DNA of 64,000 bases, taken from the NCBI GenBank assembly GCA_019429445.1, contig JAHYIW010000001.1:21336-85335 (forward strand), given 5' to 3'. The translations under genes and the position numbers were made by a program. The first letter of the stretch is position 1; every line of letters starts with the position of its first letter. Shown one piece after another: positions 7,894 to 15,871 of this stretch. Below the pieces are notes generated by a model. That model did not search any database, was not told the origin of the DNA, and saw nothing but the letters and a program-made list of their open reading frames with translations. Source of the DNA: Desulfuromonadaceae bacterium. Lineage in GTDB: Bacteria; Desulfobacterota; Desulfuromonadia; Desulfuromonadales; JAHYIW01.

Positions 7894-8175
7894 TCAGTGG
7901 TAGTCACACACTTCGACTTCATACGCATCGCCGTCTTCGAAACGAAAACAGATACGCCACTGATCATTTATTGAAATTGCGTGCTGCCCCTGCCTGCTTC
8001 CCGACAGTGGGTGAAGGCGATTGCCGGGCGGCACTTTTAAATCCTCAAGCTGTACGGCCAGATCCACGTATTCAAGTTTTCTAGCGGCTCTCGATGCAAC
8101 ATCCGCAGGAAATTTCTTTGACTTGCCCTTGGAGTAGAGTTCTTGGGTTCGTTTGTCAGCGAAGGATTTGATCAT
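7894..8175 (-). CDS. higB: HigB-type toxin, RelE-like mRNA endoribonuclease
   Basis: 93 residues of the plasmid-maintenance-system killer family. Recognisable parts are KFPADVASRAARKLEYVD, the LKVPPGNRLHPLSG loop and the terminal strands QWRICFRFEDGDAYEVEVCDYH, of which the Arg and Tyr/His residues line the RelE-fold active site. It would cut ribosome-bound mRNA when antitoxin is lost. The promoter's predicted start point falls about one base before the ATG, so the message may have almost no leader. The gene pair lies in an integron cassette, a common place for such systems. Confidence 0.92.
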   Translation of the reverse strand: MIKSFADKRTQELYSKGKSKKFPADVASRAARKLEYVDLAVQLEDLKVPPGNRLHPLSGSRQGQHAISINDQWRICFRFEDGDAYEVEVCDYH

Positions 8176-8182
8176 GAAACGA

Positions 8183-8211
8183 AGTGTAGTGCATCACGTG
8201 ACACTTGTCAA
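8183..8211 (-). promoter_or_regulatory. higBA promoter with overlapping inverted repeat
   Basis: Minus strand: -35 TTGACA (8206-8211), 17-bp spacer, -10 TACACT (8183-8188). The inverted repeat AGTGT...ACACT spans 8183-8205 and covers the -10 and spacer, so it is a candidate HigA operator for autorepression. Confidence 0.7.
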
Positions 8212-8229
8212 GATGATCTGGAAATGACA

Positions 8230-8236
8230 GCATAAC
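8230..8236 (-). other. Possible upstream cassette boundary
   Basis: Minus strand reads GTTATGC, one mismatch from the integron core GTTRRRY. It lies about 55 bp before higB and would give a cassette of roughly 740 bp ending at the attC site. A second similar core (GTTATGT) is at 8317-8323. Short and degenerate, so only a suggestion. Confidence 0.3.
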
Positions 8237-8419
8237 AGTATTTAGACTAGTCAGTATAAGACGCCAATTTGCGGCCCGATGCCGCATAAGACACCAAAAC
8301 AGATTTGACCATGCCAACATAACACGCTGAACTCAAACAGCAATAACAATTTCAACATGATATGACGGGGTTTGATACGGACCCGGATAAGAACCCAATT
8401 TCTACCAACAGATTTACTA

Positions 8420-8590
8420 TTAAAGGCCATCCATCGGGCTACGAACCCCGGAAGGTCCGCGATTGAGAACGTGAGTGTAGATCATCGTCGTCTTGACGTC
8501 ATTGTGCCCAAGCAACTCCTGGACGGTTCGAATATCGTATCCTGCCTCAAGCAGTTGGGTCGCAAAAGAATGGCGAAAGGTATGGCAAGA
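8420..8590 (-). pseudogene. intI: Integron integrase, truncated (C-terminal fragment)
   Basis: The fragment encodes about 55 residues that end at [23 protein letters not shown], then [19 protein letters not shown] and GVRSPMDGL, match the C-terminal end of IntI-type tyrosine recombinases, with the box II His and Arg (HTFRHS), the LLGH His and the catalytic Tyr (YTHV). The GVRSP-D-L tail is typical of integron integrases. Upstream of about 8590 the similarity stops and the frame runs into a terminator, so the N-terminal DNA-binding and box I parts are lost and it cannot be active. Confidence 0.82.
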
Positions 8591-8640
8591 GGGAAAAGAG
8601 AACCTGGCCGATACGTATGACATGTAAACCCTCGCAAACG

Positions 8641-8680
8641 CACAAAAGCCGCCCGGCAGCATTTGCTGCGTGAGCGGCTT
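8641..8680 (-). terminator. Rho-independent terminator of the biotin operon
   Basis: Minus strand: AAGCCGCTCACGCAGCA paired with TGCTGCCGGGCGGCTT, then TTTTGTG. It lies about 100 bp after bioC and also forms the breakpoint side of the integrase fragment. Confidence 0.75.
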
Positions 8681-8775
8681 CATCATCGTATCAATTGTAA
8701 ATTTGTTTCTCCCCTCTCATCCTCCTGAAACACCAGACCTTCATCCCTTATACAAAAACCATGAAAATCAGTCAA

Positions 8776-9588
8776 TTAATCATTTTTTCGCCCCACCCCG
8801 TACACCACCTGATAGGTTGCCGGAACCGACCCGCCGGTTGCGTAGATCGCGGTATAAAGCTCCATCATCCGCTGGGTAACCCGCCACAACCCCAGCCCAG
8901 CCGGACGCTCTTTGGCGGCGTTCTGGGCGCCGACATGCTTGATGTTCTTCAGCAGCGTCGCGACATCCGGATGATGTTCCACCTCATAAGCCGTCTCCAG
9001 CCGCACCGCTTCAAATCCGGCGCTGGCCAGCGCCTGCCGCACCTCGGCGACGCTGACAAACTCCTGCATATGTGAGGGGTAGGGGTTGCCGAGTTCATCG
9101 AGCGCCTGCTGATAGGAGACGCGCAGCTCTTTCAGCGTGTCGGTGACGAAGAGCGCAAACACAAACGCACCCCCGGGACGCAGAACCCGGTGATTTTCGG
9201 CGAAGGCGCCGGGCAGATCGTTGACCCACTGGTACATTGATGAGGACACCACCATGCCGAAGCGCGCGGGGCCGACCGGGAGCGCTTGCGCGTCGGCATT
9301 GAACGCTGTCACCCCGGCCAACTGAGTGGCGGCGCAGCAGGTCATGCCATGGGCGATATCGGCGATCGCCAGCGGCAAGCGGGGAAAACGGGTAGAAAGT
9401 TGTCGCGCCAGTTCGCCGGTGCCGCAGCCGATGTCGAGCACCGGACCGAGGTCGGCGGCGGCGCTCGGCAGCAGGGTCAGCAGTCGGCGGACGACCTGTT
9501 TCTGCACCACCGCATAGCGGTCGTACTCGACGGCGTGGGCGGAAAAGTGGCGGCTGACCTGGCGCGGGACAACTTCGGTGGGAGTCAT
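8776..9588 (-). CDS. bioC: Malonyl-ACP O-methyltransferase BioC
   Basis: About 270 residues. SAM-binding motif VLDIGCGTGELARQL, followed by the typical BioC features MVVSSSMYQWVNDLP and LRPGGAFVFALF. It methylates malonyl-ACP so that the fatty acid synthesis system can elongate it to pimeloyl-ACP methyl ester. Start ATG 9588 overlaps the bioH stop as ATGA; GTG 9606 is a possible alternative inside bioH. Last gene of the bioWFHC operon. Confidence 0.9.
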   Translation of the reverse strand: MTPTEVVPRQVSRHFSAHAVEYDRYAVVQKQVVRRLLTLLPSAAADLGPVLDIGCGTGELARQLSTRFPRLPLAIADIAHGMTCCAATQLAGVTAFNADAQALPVGPARFGMVVSSSMYQWVNDLPGAFAENHRVLRPGGAFVFALFVTDTLKELRVSYQQALDELGNPYPSHMQEFVSVAEVRQALASAGFEAVRLETAYEVEHHPDVATLLKNIKHVGAQNAAKERPAGLGLWRVTQRMMELYTAIYATGGSVPATYQVVYGVGRKND

Positions 9589-10388
9589 GACAGAAACTCG
9601 CGCCACAAGGTGACCATCTCTTCGGGGCGACTGAAAAACGGCGCATGGCCGATGCCGGGCAGTTCGATCAGTTCGGCGTGCGGCAACTGCGTCGCCAGAT
9701 AACGCCCGGCGGCAATCGGCACGATCTGGTCACTGCTTCCGTGAACGATCAGGGCCGGCATCTTGATCTGCGCCAACTGGGCGCGCTGATCGGCACTGGC
9801 GAGGGTCTCCAGCACCGCCAAGGCGACTTCGCTGGCGGGTAATTTTGCCGGTCGCACGGCAAATTGCGCAATCGCGTGCAGCCGCTCGCGGGGCAGCGCC
9901 TCACCGGCGAACTGGAGGTGAAAGAACTCTTCCAGCGTTTTGGCGTAGGCGCGACGGATATTGCGCCCCATCGCCTTCACCTGAGCCGCCGGCAAGCCCC
10001 CCTCCCAGCCGTCACCGTTGGCAAACCGGGGGGTGGTCGCAATCAGCACCAGGCGTTCGACCGGGCCCCGCGGGAGGGAGCAAAGTTCACCCGCCACCTG
10101 GCCGCCGAGGGACCAGCCGAGCAGCGCACAGCGCTCCAGCCCGAGGCCCGCAATCCATTGGCGCAGATCGGTGGCAAAATCGGCCAGCGCGTAGCCGTCT
10201 CCCGGTGCCGATGCGCCGTGGCCGCGCAGATCGGGGATCAGGACCCGAAAATCATCCGCCAGCTGCTGCGCCACCTCACTGAAGACCAGCGACGACATCG
10301 TCCAGCCGTGGAGCATGATCAGCGGCGGACCGTTGCCGATTTCGCGGTAAGCCAGCAGCCGACCGTCGGCGAGGGGGAACGCCTTCAC
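9585..10388 (-). CDS. bioH: Pimeloyl-ACP methyl ester carboxylesterase BioH
   Basis: 267-residue alpha/beta hydrolase with nucleophile elbow GWSLGG (Ser), acid in GSSDQIVP (Asp) and GIGHAPF (His). The lid region with FFHLQFAGE and the position between bioF and bioC point to BioH, which frees pimeloyl-ACP from the elongation cycle. Start overlaps the bioF stop as ATGA. A generic hydrolase cannot be excluded by motif alone, but the operon makes BioH likely. Confidence 0.87.
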   Translation of the reverse strand: MKAFPLADGRLLAYREIGNGPPLIMLHGWTMSSLVFSEVAQQLADDFRVLIPDLRGHGASAPGDGYALADFATDLRQWIAGLGLERCALLGWSLGGQVAGELCSLPRGPVERLVLIATTPRFANGDGWEGGLPAAQVKAMGRNIRRAYAKTLEEFFHLQFAGEALPRERLHAIAQFAVRPAKLPASEVALAVLETLASADQRAQLAQIKMPALIVHGSSDQIVPIAAGRYLATQLPHAELIELPGIGHAPFFSRPEEMVTLWREFLS

Positions 10389-11560
10389 CCCTTCACCGGG
10401 GCGAGAAGTTTGAGAATCGCGTCAGCCGCGCGTTCCAGATCGACGCGCTGATGGTCGGCCATCAGCGTCGCACGCAGGCGACACTGTCCGGCGGGAACGG
10501 TTGGCGGACGAATCCCTGAAAGGAAGATATCCTGGTCGAGCAACGCCCCCGCCGCCGCCATCGTCGGCGCGGGCTCGCCGGTGAGGATCGGCACAATCTG
10601 GGTTTCACTGCCCAGCAGATCGGCACCACCGGCATTCAGTCGCGCGGCAAAATAGTCGCGATTGGCACTCAGCTGGTTGCGCCGCCGTCGTCCCTCGTCA
10701 CTGTCGATTATCGCCAGCGCTTCGCAGGCGGCGGCGGCCACCGCTGGCGGCAGGCTGGTGGAAAAGATGAAGGGGCGGCTATGGTTGATCAACATATCGA
10801 TCACCGCACGCTCGGCGGCCAGATAGGCACCGGCGCAACCCAGTGCTTTGCCGAGCGTCCCCATGTGCAGATCGACATCAGCAAGGCAGCCGAGGGCTTC
10901 GGCGCTACCGCGACCGGTGGCACCGAGGACCCCGGTGCCGTGGGCATCGTCGACCATCAGCAACGTGTCATAACGTTGCTTCAGCGCCACCAGCTCCGGC
11001 AGACGCGCCAGATCCCCGTCCATGCTGAATACCCCGTCGGTGATGATTACCCAGCGCCCCTTGCGGCGTGGCAACTCGGCGACCATCAGTTGTTCAAGTG
11101 CAACGCTGTCATTGTGCGGATAAACAACGGTGCGCGCCTGCGCCAGACGGCACCCGTCGATAATCGAGGCATGGTTGAGGGCATCGGAAAAGATCAGGTC
11201 GTCGGGACCGAACAACCCCTGCGGGATACCGGTGTTGGCGGCGTAACCGGAATTGAAGAGCAATGCACCTTCAGTCCCTTTGAAGGCGGCGAGCGCATCT
11301 TCCAGGGCGTGGTGCGCACGCATCGATCCGGAAACCAGACGGCTGGCACCGGAACCAACCCCATAGTCGGTGAGCGCCTGGCAGGCGGCCTCGATCAGGC
11401 GTGGATGTCCGGCGAGGCCGAGGTAGTTATTGGAACAGAGCAGCAGGACGTGCCGCCCGTTGAGTTCCACCCAGGGTCCCTGAATGCCGTCGATATCGCG
11501 CAGCGAACGCAACATATTGCGTTGTGCGAGATCATCCAGATGTGCCTGCCATGCCTTCAT
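10385..11560 (-). CDS. bioF: 8-amino-7-oxononanoate synthase BioF
   Basis: PLP enzyme that joins L-alanine with pimeloyl thioester. Visible motifs: SNNYLGLAGHPRL near the N terminus, GSGASRLVSG, DDAHGTGVLG and the PLP lysine in GTLGKALG. About 391 residues. ATG 11560 is chosen because GGGAGG lies nine bases upstream and the residues before MKAWQAHLDDLAQ are not family-like; ATG 11566 is too near the Shine-Dalgarno. It overlaps the bioW stop as ATGA. Confidence 0.96.
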   Translation of the reverse strand: MKAWQAHLDDLAQRNMLRSLRDIDGIQGPWVELNGRHVLLLCSNNYLGLAGHPRLIEAACQALTDYGVGSGASRLVSGSMRAHHALEDALAAFKGTEGALLFNSGYAANTGIPQGLFGPDDLIFSDALNHASIIDGCRLAQARTVVYPHNDSVALEQLMVAELPRRKGRWVIITDGVFSMDGDLARLPELVALKQRYDTLLMVDDAHGTGVLGATGRGSAEALGCLADVDLHMGTLGKALGCAGAYLAAERAVIDMLINHSRPFIFSTSLPPAVAAAACEALAIIDSDEGRRRRNQLSANRDYFAARLNAGGADLLGSETQIVPILTGEPAPTMAAAGALLDQDIFLSGIRPPTVPAGQCRLRATLMADHQRVDLERAADAILKLLAPVKG

Positions 11561-12372
11561 ATCCATTCCTCCCACAGGCGCGGCGAGCGAATCAGCCCGA
11601 CCCGATCGAAGAGCACCGGGGTGCGTTGCAAAAACTCGATAGCAGCGGCAAGCTCGAAATGTGCACGGTCGATAAAAAAGACCCGGCCGCCGCACTCCTC
11701 TCCCGCCGGTTTAAGCTGCGGGAAGCGCACATAGCCGATCGCGGCGGCGGCGACATAACCGGCCACATAGTCCGGATCGTCGGACCAGCAGAGTTCGGCG
11801 ATAATCCCGGGGGTGAGCAGCACCTTGCCGGCCAGAATCAGCGCCTCGCGCACATGGGGATTATCAAGGCTGACGGTACGTAACTGGTGGGCCAGTTCGG
11901 ACGCCGCTAGTGCGGTGAGATCCATGCGGCTGACGCGCACGCCGCGCGCCGGATCGGGGTCGAGCCGTTCGCCGGTCGTGGCGTCGAGAAGCAGTGCGCC
12001 GCGCATGCTGACGCCGCCGGGAGCCGCCCCGGCGGTCAACAGGTCGATAGCGCGCGCAACGACCGGGGGCGCGACGCCGCAGCGCTCCAGACAGCGCCCC
12101 GCCAGTTCGCGGCCGTGCCGGTAATCGCTCACCGTCAGCGTGGTCAGTTCGGGCAGCCGCGCACGCTGCGGTTCACCGGTCAGTGCCTCGACGGTAATGC
12201 GGATCGATTCGGCGCAGCCGCGCGGATGGGTCATCGCCCGGCGCGCCAACGCGGCCGCCATCCTCTCGACATCGAGCGCAGTGCCGATCCGTTCCGCGCC
12301 GGAGAGGTGACTGCCGCCGCGTTCGGCACGCATGCGGATGCTGTAAAGCAGATCTTTATTGCAGGTTGTCAT
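11557..12372 (-). CDS. bioW: 6-carboxyhexanoate-CoA ligase (pimeloyl-CoA synthetase) BioW
   Basis: 271 residues; converts free pimelate, ATP and CoA to pimeloyl-CoA. The family signature YSIRMRAERGGSHLSGAER is at the N terminus; ESIRITVEAL and the C-terminal GGRVFFIDRAHF also fit BioW. It leads the operon and is followed by bioF, the enzyme that uses pimeloyl thioesters. The same operon also carries bioC and bioH, the other route to the pimeloyl group. The predicted transcription start lies at or next to the ATG and no Shine-Dalgarno is visible, so translation may be leaderless. Confidence 0.9.
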   Translation of the reverse strand: MTTCNKDLLYSIRMRAERGGSHLSGAERIGTALDVERMAAALARRAMTHPRGCAESIRITVEALTGEPQRARLPELTTLTVSDYRHGRELAGRCLERCGVAPPVVARAIDLLTAGAAPGGVSMRGALLLDATTGERLDPDPARGVRVSRMDLTALAASELAHQLRTVSLDNPHVREALILAGKVLLTPGIIAELCWSDDPDYVAGYVAAAAIGYVRFPQLKPAGEECGGRVFFIDRAHFELAAAIEFLQRTPVLFDRVGLIRSPRLWEEWI

Positions 12373-12378
12373 GGCGGA

Positions 12379-12407
12379 AAATTAGCATGCAGTAACAGCC
12401 TTGTCAA
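12379..12407 (-). promoter_or_regulatory. Biotin operon promoter
   Basis: Minus strand: -35 TTGACA (12402-12407), 17-bp spacer, -10 TAATTT (12379-12384). The predicted start point is close to the bioW ATG at 12372. Confidence 0.65.
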
Positions 12408-12432
12408 CTGAACTGTTGGCTACGGTTGACAA
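12401..12432. promoter_or_regulatory. BirA-like biotin operator
   Basis: Inverted repeat TTGTCAAC ... GTTGACAA with a 16-base centre, close to the BirA site pattern TTGTnAACC-N15/16-GGTTnACAA. It overlaps the -35 of the bioW promoter, so biotin-bound BirA would block transcription. A birA gene is not in the window. Confidence 0.7.
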
Positions 12433-12491
12433 TCAAATAAAAGCCGGTTTCGCTTTTTTATAAACCAGAATTATGTTAGAAAAGAGCCTGT

Positions 12492-12595
12492 TTTCACCAC
12501 CAAGAGCACGGAGCACACGAAGCCAACAAGACACCACAGGGTTGCTTCTTCGTGACCTTCGTGCCTTCAGTGAACAACGTGAGCGGGTGGTGAAA
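12492..12595. repeat. 104-bp imperfect palindrome
   Basis: TTTCACCACC at 12492-12501 and GGTGGTGAAA at 12586-12595, with inner CACGAAG / CTTCGTG pairs. Lies between the divergent bio and cytochrome genes. It has the form of a mobile palindromic repeat; no coding capacity. Confidence 0.65.
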
Positions 12596-12635
12596 TGATT
12601 TGGCGCCTCCAACGACCACAGAAAAAGACACTGCA

Positions 12636-13430
12636 ATGATGACCAAAATCATGCTCTACTCTGCCTTCGCCGCCTATGCCGCATCCGTTCTTTGTTACCT
12701 GCTCAATGTCGGACTGAAGCGCCGGAGCCTGCAAACCGGCGCCCTGCTCCTGGTGCTGATCGGTTTTGCCATTCAGACCACCCAGCTTGGTCTGCGCTGG
12801 AATGCTGCCGGATTTCTGCCGGTGACCAATCTTTTTGCCACCCAGTTTTTCTTCAGCTGGGCGCTCGCCGCAACTTATCTCTACTTTGAACTGCGTTACC
12901 GGATTCACGCCAGTGGCCTGTTTGTGATGTTTATGAATCTGCTGCTGCTCGGTAGCGCCCTGCCTCGCGACCCGCAGTTGCCACCGCTGATTCCGAGTCT
13001 CGACACGCCACTCTTTACCCTGCATATCATCTTCTCGTTCGTCGGTTACGCCCTCTTTGCGATGGCGTTTTCTCTCGGCGTCCTCTACTTGTTTCAACGC
13101 CATATCGGCGCACACCAGTTGCCGGAATTGAGTCAGTTGCGCAAGCTGAACGAAGAGGCGATTTTTCTCGGGTTCGCCCTCTTTACCCTGTGCATGATCG
13201 CTGGCAGCCTCTGGGCGTATATCGCCTGGGGGACTTACTTTTCATGGAATATCAAGAGTGTCTGGTCAACCTTGGTGTGGATCTTCTACGCCGGGATGTG
13301 TCATGCCAAGTTTATCCGCCGCTGGCAGGGGAGCGGCTACGCCTGGCTGTCGATTGCCGGATTCGGCGTCGTCCTGTTTACCTATCTCGGCATCGGGCTG
13401 CTGCTCGAAAGCAACCATCCGCTGGAGTAA
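12636..13430 (+). CDS. ccsA: Cytochrome c biogenesis protein CcsA family
   Basis: 264 residues, about eight membrane helices. The tryptophan-rich haem-handling segment WGTYFSWNIKSVWSTLVW is close to the WGxYWxWDPKE-W motif of CcsA/CcmC proteins, with conserved His residues before and after (LHIIFSF, MCHAKF). It moves haem across the membrane for attachment to apocytochromes in system II maturation, as a complex with ResB, encoded six bases downstream. ATG 12636 (or 12639) starts right before the first helix; residues before it do not look conserved. Confidence 0.88.
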   Translation: MMTKIMLYSAFAAYAASVLCYLLNVGLKRRSLQTGALLLVLIGFAIQTTQLGLRWNAAGFLPVTNLFATQFFFSWALAATYLYFELRYRIHASGLFVMFMNLLLLGSALPRDPQLPPLIPSLDTPLFTLHIIFSFVGYALFAMAFSLGVLYLFQRHIGAHQLPELSQLRKLNEEAIFLGFALFTLCMIAGSLWAYIAWGTYFSWNIKSVWSTLVWIFYAGMCHAKFIRRWQGSGYAWLSIAGFGVVLFTYLGIGLLLESNHPLE

Positions 13431-13436
13431 GACGCC

Positions 13437-14504
13437 ATGGCCACGGACAAGACATTTGCGCAATCGCTCTGGAGCTGGTGCTGCTCACTCAAGCTGACCA
13501 TCGTCCTCGCCTCCCTCGCCACCCTGCTGACCATGGGCGGCTCACTGGTGATGCACTTCAACCCGCGGGTGTTCAGCGGCATGGACATGCAGGTCCTCAA
13601 CGACTGGTGGCAGCTGCGCGGGGCCGACAATCTGCGCTTGAGCTGGTGGCTGCCGGCGGCCGGCATCAGCTCGGTTCTACTCGCGCTCAATACCCTGTGT
13701 TGCCTGATCGATTGGCTGGGAAAGGTTAAAACCCGCTGGCGAAAAAGCGGCGAATACTGCATCCACTGCGGTTTCATCCTGATCGTCGCCGCTTTCTGCT
13801 GGGGTGGCTTCGGCGGTTGGCGTCTGCCGGAACAGATCCTTCAGGTCGGCCAGACCTTGCCCCTGCCGGACTTGCCCGGTCACTATCTGCGCCTGGATCA
13901 TTTCCAACCGGTCATCGGCGACAGCGGTCGCCCCCTCGACATGCTCAGTGACCTTTCATTGTTGCGCGGTGACCGGGTGCTCAAACAGGAGCAGGTGAAG
14001 ACCAATACTCCGCTGATTTACGGTGGGCTGGTGGTCGTGCCGGTCTCATTTGGCCAGCGTGCCGACGGCTTTCGCTTCGCCACGGCCAACGGGATAATCG
14101 AACTGCGCCAGGGAGCGCAGCTGGCGCTGGCGGATAACGGTTTAGACCTTCAGGTCCTGAACTTCTGGCCCGATGCCATCCGCTCCGGCGCTGGTCAGGT
14201 GGTGTACCGGGGAGACCAGCTGAACAATCCGGCCTTTGACTTCGTCCTGAGTCGCGCCGGTCAGCCGCTCTGGCGCGGCTGGTATCTGTTGCGCGAGGGC
14301 TTGCCGCAGGAACTGCGTCGCTACGGGGTGATCCTCCGCCCCACCGAACCGCTCGGTCGTTACTACAGCGTCCTCACCGCCAATTATGATCCGGGGGCGT
14401 ATCTGGCGCTGGTCGGTTCGGTCTTGATCGGGATAGGTGTATGGCTGGCGCTCTTTTCGTTCTACTACAAACGCGCGCGCGGCGATCGGCCGGATGTGGT
14501 GTGA
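13437..14504 (+). CDS. resB: Cytochrome c biogenesis protein ResB (Ccs1) family
   Basis: 355 residues with three N-terminal membrane helices (LTIVLASLATLLTMGGSLVM; ISSVLLALNTLCCLIDWL; GFILIVAAFCWGGFGGW), a large periplasmic domain and a final helix near residue 330. SLKLTIVLA and the HCGFILIVA stretch fit ResB. It receives apocytochrome and works with CcsA. Together they serve the multihaem cytochromes expected in this lineage. Confidence 0.88.
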   Translation: MATDKTFAQSLWSWCCSLKLTIVLASLATLLTMGGSLVMHFNPRVFSGMDMQVLNDWWQLRGADNLRLSWWLPAAGISSVLLALNTLCCLIDWLGKVKTRWRKSGEYCIHCGFILIVAAFCWGGFGGWRLPEQILQVGQTLPLPDLPGHYLRLDHFQPVIGDSGRPLDMLSDLSLLRGDRVLKQEQVKTNTPLIYGGLVVVPVSFGQRADGFRFATANGIIELRQGAQLALADNGLDLQVLNFWPDAIRSGAGQVVYRGDQLNNPAFDFVLSRAGQPLWRGWYLLREGLPQELRRYGVILRPTEPLGRYYSVLTANYDPGAYLALVGSVLIGIGVWLALFSFYYKRARGDRPDVV

Positions 14505-14542
14505 GTGCGCGCTAAATTTGCCCGCAATGATGAGGAGCTGCT

Positions 14543-14758
14543 TTGGCCATGATCACCTTTGAACTCGAAGACAGTGCCTACATTGAACTCAATAATCTGC
14601 TCAAAATCACCGGGCTGGTGTCCAGCGGCGGACTGGCGAAAGCGTTGATCGCGGACGGACTGGTCACCGTCGATGGTCAGGTGGAGTTGCGTAAACGCTG
14701 CAAAATCAGATCCGGGCAGCGGGTGGTGTTTAATGACCAGCAGGTCACTGTTGTGTAA
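14543..14758 (+). CDS. S4-domain RNA-binding protein, YbcJ-like
   Basis: 71 residues forming one S4 RNA-binding domain: LLKITGLVSSGGLAKALIAD, GLVTVDGQVELRKRCKIRSG, then QRVVFNDQQVTVV. The family binds structured RNA; its precise role is unsettled. TTG 14543 has AGGAG five bases upstream; ATG 14549 is the other option. Stands alone after resB with a 38-bp gap and ends 9 bp before the convergent rodA. Confidence 0.85.
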   Translation: MAMITFELEDSAYIELNNLLKITGLVSSGGLAKALIADGLVTVDGQVELRKRCKIRSGQRVVFNDQQVTVV

Positions 14759-14767
14759 TCGTTCCGG

Positions 14768-15862
14768 CTAAAAAACAAACCGGCGTATACTGACATTGAG
14801 TAGCACCCCGACCCCCAACATCGTGGTCAGCATACTGGTCCCGCCGTAGGAAAAGAGCGGCAGAGGGACTCCGACGACCGGTAATAAGCCGATGACCATG
14901 GCGAGGTTGACGACAATGTGCCAGAAAAGCATGGCGGTTACGCCAACGGCGAGGAACATGCCGAACGGATCGGCGGCGACGCGCGCGATATAGATGCCCC
15001 ATAAAATCAACAGCAGGTAGAGTACAAGGAGGAGGAATGAGCCGGAAAACCCCCACTCCTCGGCAAAGACGGAAAAAGCAAAGTCGGTGTGACGTTCGGG
15101 GAGAAAGGACAGTTGTGACTGGGTGCCATGCATATACCCGCGCCCCCACAAACTGCCGCTGCCGACCGCAATTTTTGACTGAATGATGTGGTAACCGGCA
15201 CCAAGCGGATCAAGCTCGGGGTTGAGAAAAGTCATGATCCGGCGCTTTTGATAAGCGTGCAGTAAAAACCACCCCCCCACCGCCAGCAGCCCCCCCGAAC
15301 CACCAAGAAAGATCAGTGCGGGTTTCTTTATTCCGGCGAACATCCCCATCGTTCCGCCAATGAAGACCACCATCAGTGCCGTTCCGAGGTCGGGTTGTTT
15401 CATGATCATCACCACCGGAACCCCGATCAACGCCAGCGGTATCGTCAGTTCAAGAAGACTGAAACCGAACAACGAACTGCGTTCACTCAGGTAGTAAGCC
15501 AGCGCGATGATGATCACAATCTTCATCAATTCACTCGGTTGCAGATTCATAAAGCCGAGACGAATCCAGCGGGTTGCCCCCATTCTGGCTTCCCCCGCAA
15601 CAAGCACAAAGAGCAGCAGCAGCAGATTCACGCCATAAAGGTAAAAACCGGCATATTGCAGGTGACGATAATCGAACAGACTGACGCCCAGGGCAACCAC
15701 CAGCCCACCCCCGATCCAGGTCAGCTGTTTCAGGTAAAACGCCGAATGGACAGCTCCGTTGGAGGTCGCACTGTAAAGGTTGACCACCCCGGCGGTTGCC
15801 AGCAACAGCACGATCAAAATCAGAACCCAGTCAAAGTTGGTCAGTAACCGTCGATCAAACAT
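14768..15862 (-). CDS. rodA: Rod-shape peptidoglycan polymerase RodA
   Basis: 364-residue SEDS-family membrane protein with about ten helices. SEDS features: QPSELMKI, GFSLLELTIPL, KQPDLGTALM, the HAYQKRRI loop and SYGGTSML near the C terminus. It polymerises glycan strands during elongation together with PBP2, encoded just upstream with nine bases between. Last gene of the mre cluster. Confidence 0.95.
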   Translation of the reverse strand: MFDRRLLTNFDWVLILIVLLLATAGVVNLYSATSNGAVHSAFYLKQLTWIGGGLVVALGVSLFDYRHLQYAGFYLYGVNLLLLLFVLVAGEARMGATRWIRLGFMNLQPSELMKIVIIIALAYYLSERSSLFGFSLLELTIPLALIGVPVVMIMKQPDLGTALMVVFIGGTMGMFAGIKKPALIFLGGSGGLLAVGGWFLLHAYQKRRIMTFLNPELDPLGAGYHIIQSKIAVGSGSLWGRGYMHGTQSQLSFLPERHTDFAFSVFAEEWGFSGSFLLLVLYLLLILWGIYIARVAADPFGMFLAVGVTAMLFWHIVVNLAMVIGLLPVVGVPLPLFSYGGTSMLTTMLGVGVLLNVSIRRFVF

Positions 15863-15871
15863 GGCTTGTTT

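Noticed and set aside
8591..8686. N-terminal part of the frame that ends as the integrase fragment
   Set aside because: It lies in the terminator hairpin of the biotin operon and bears no similarity to integrases; only the part from about 8590 down is kept.
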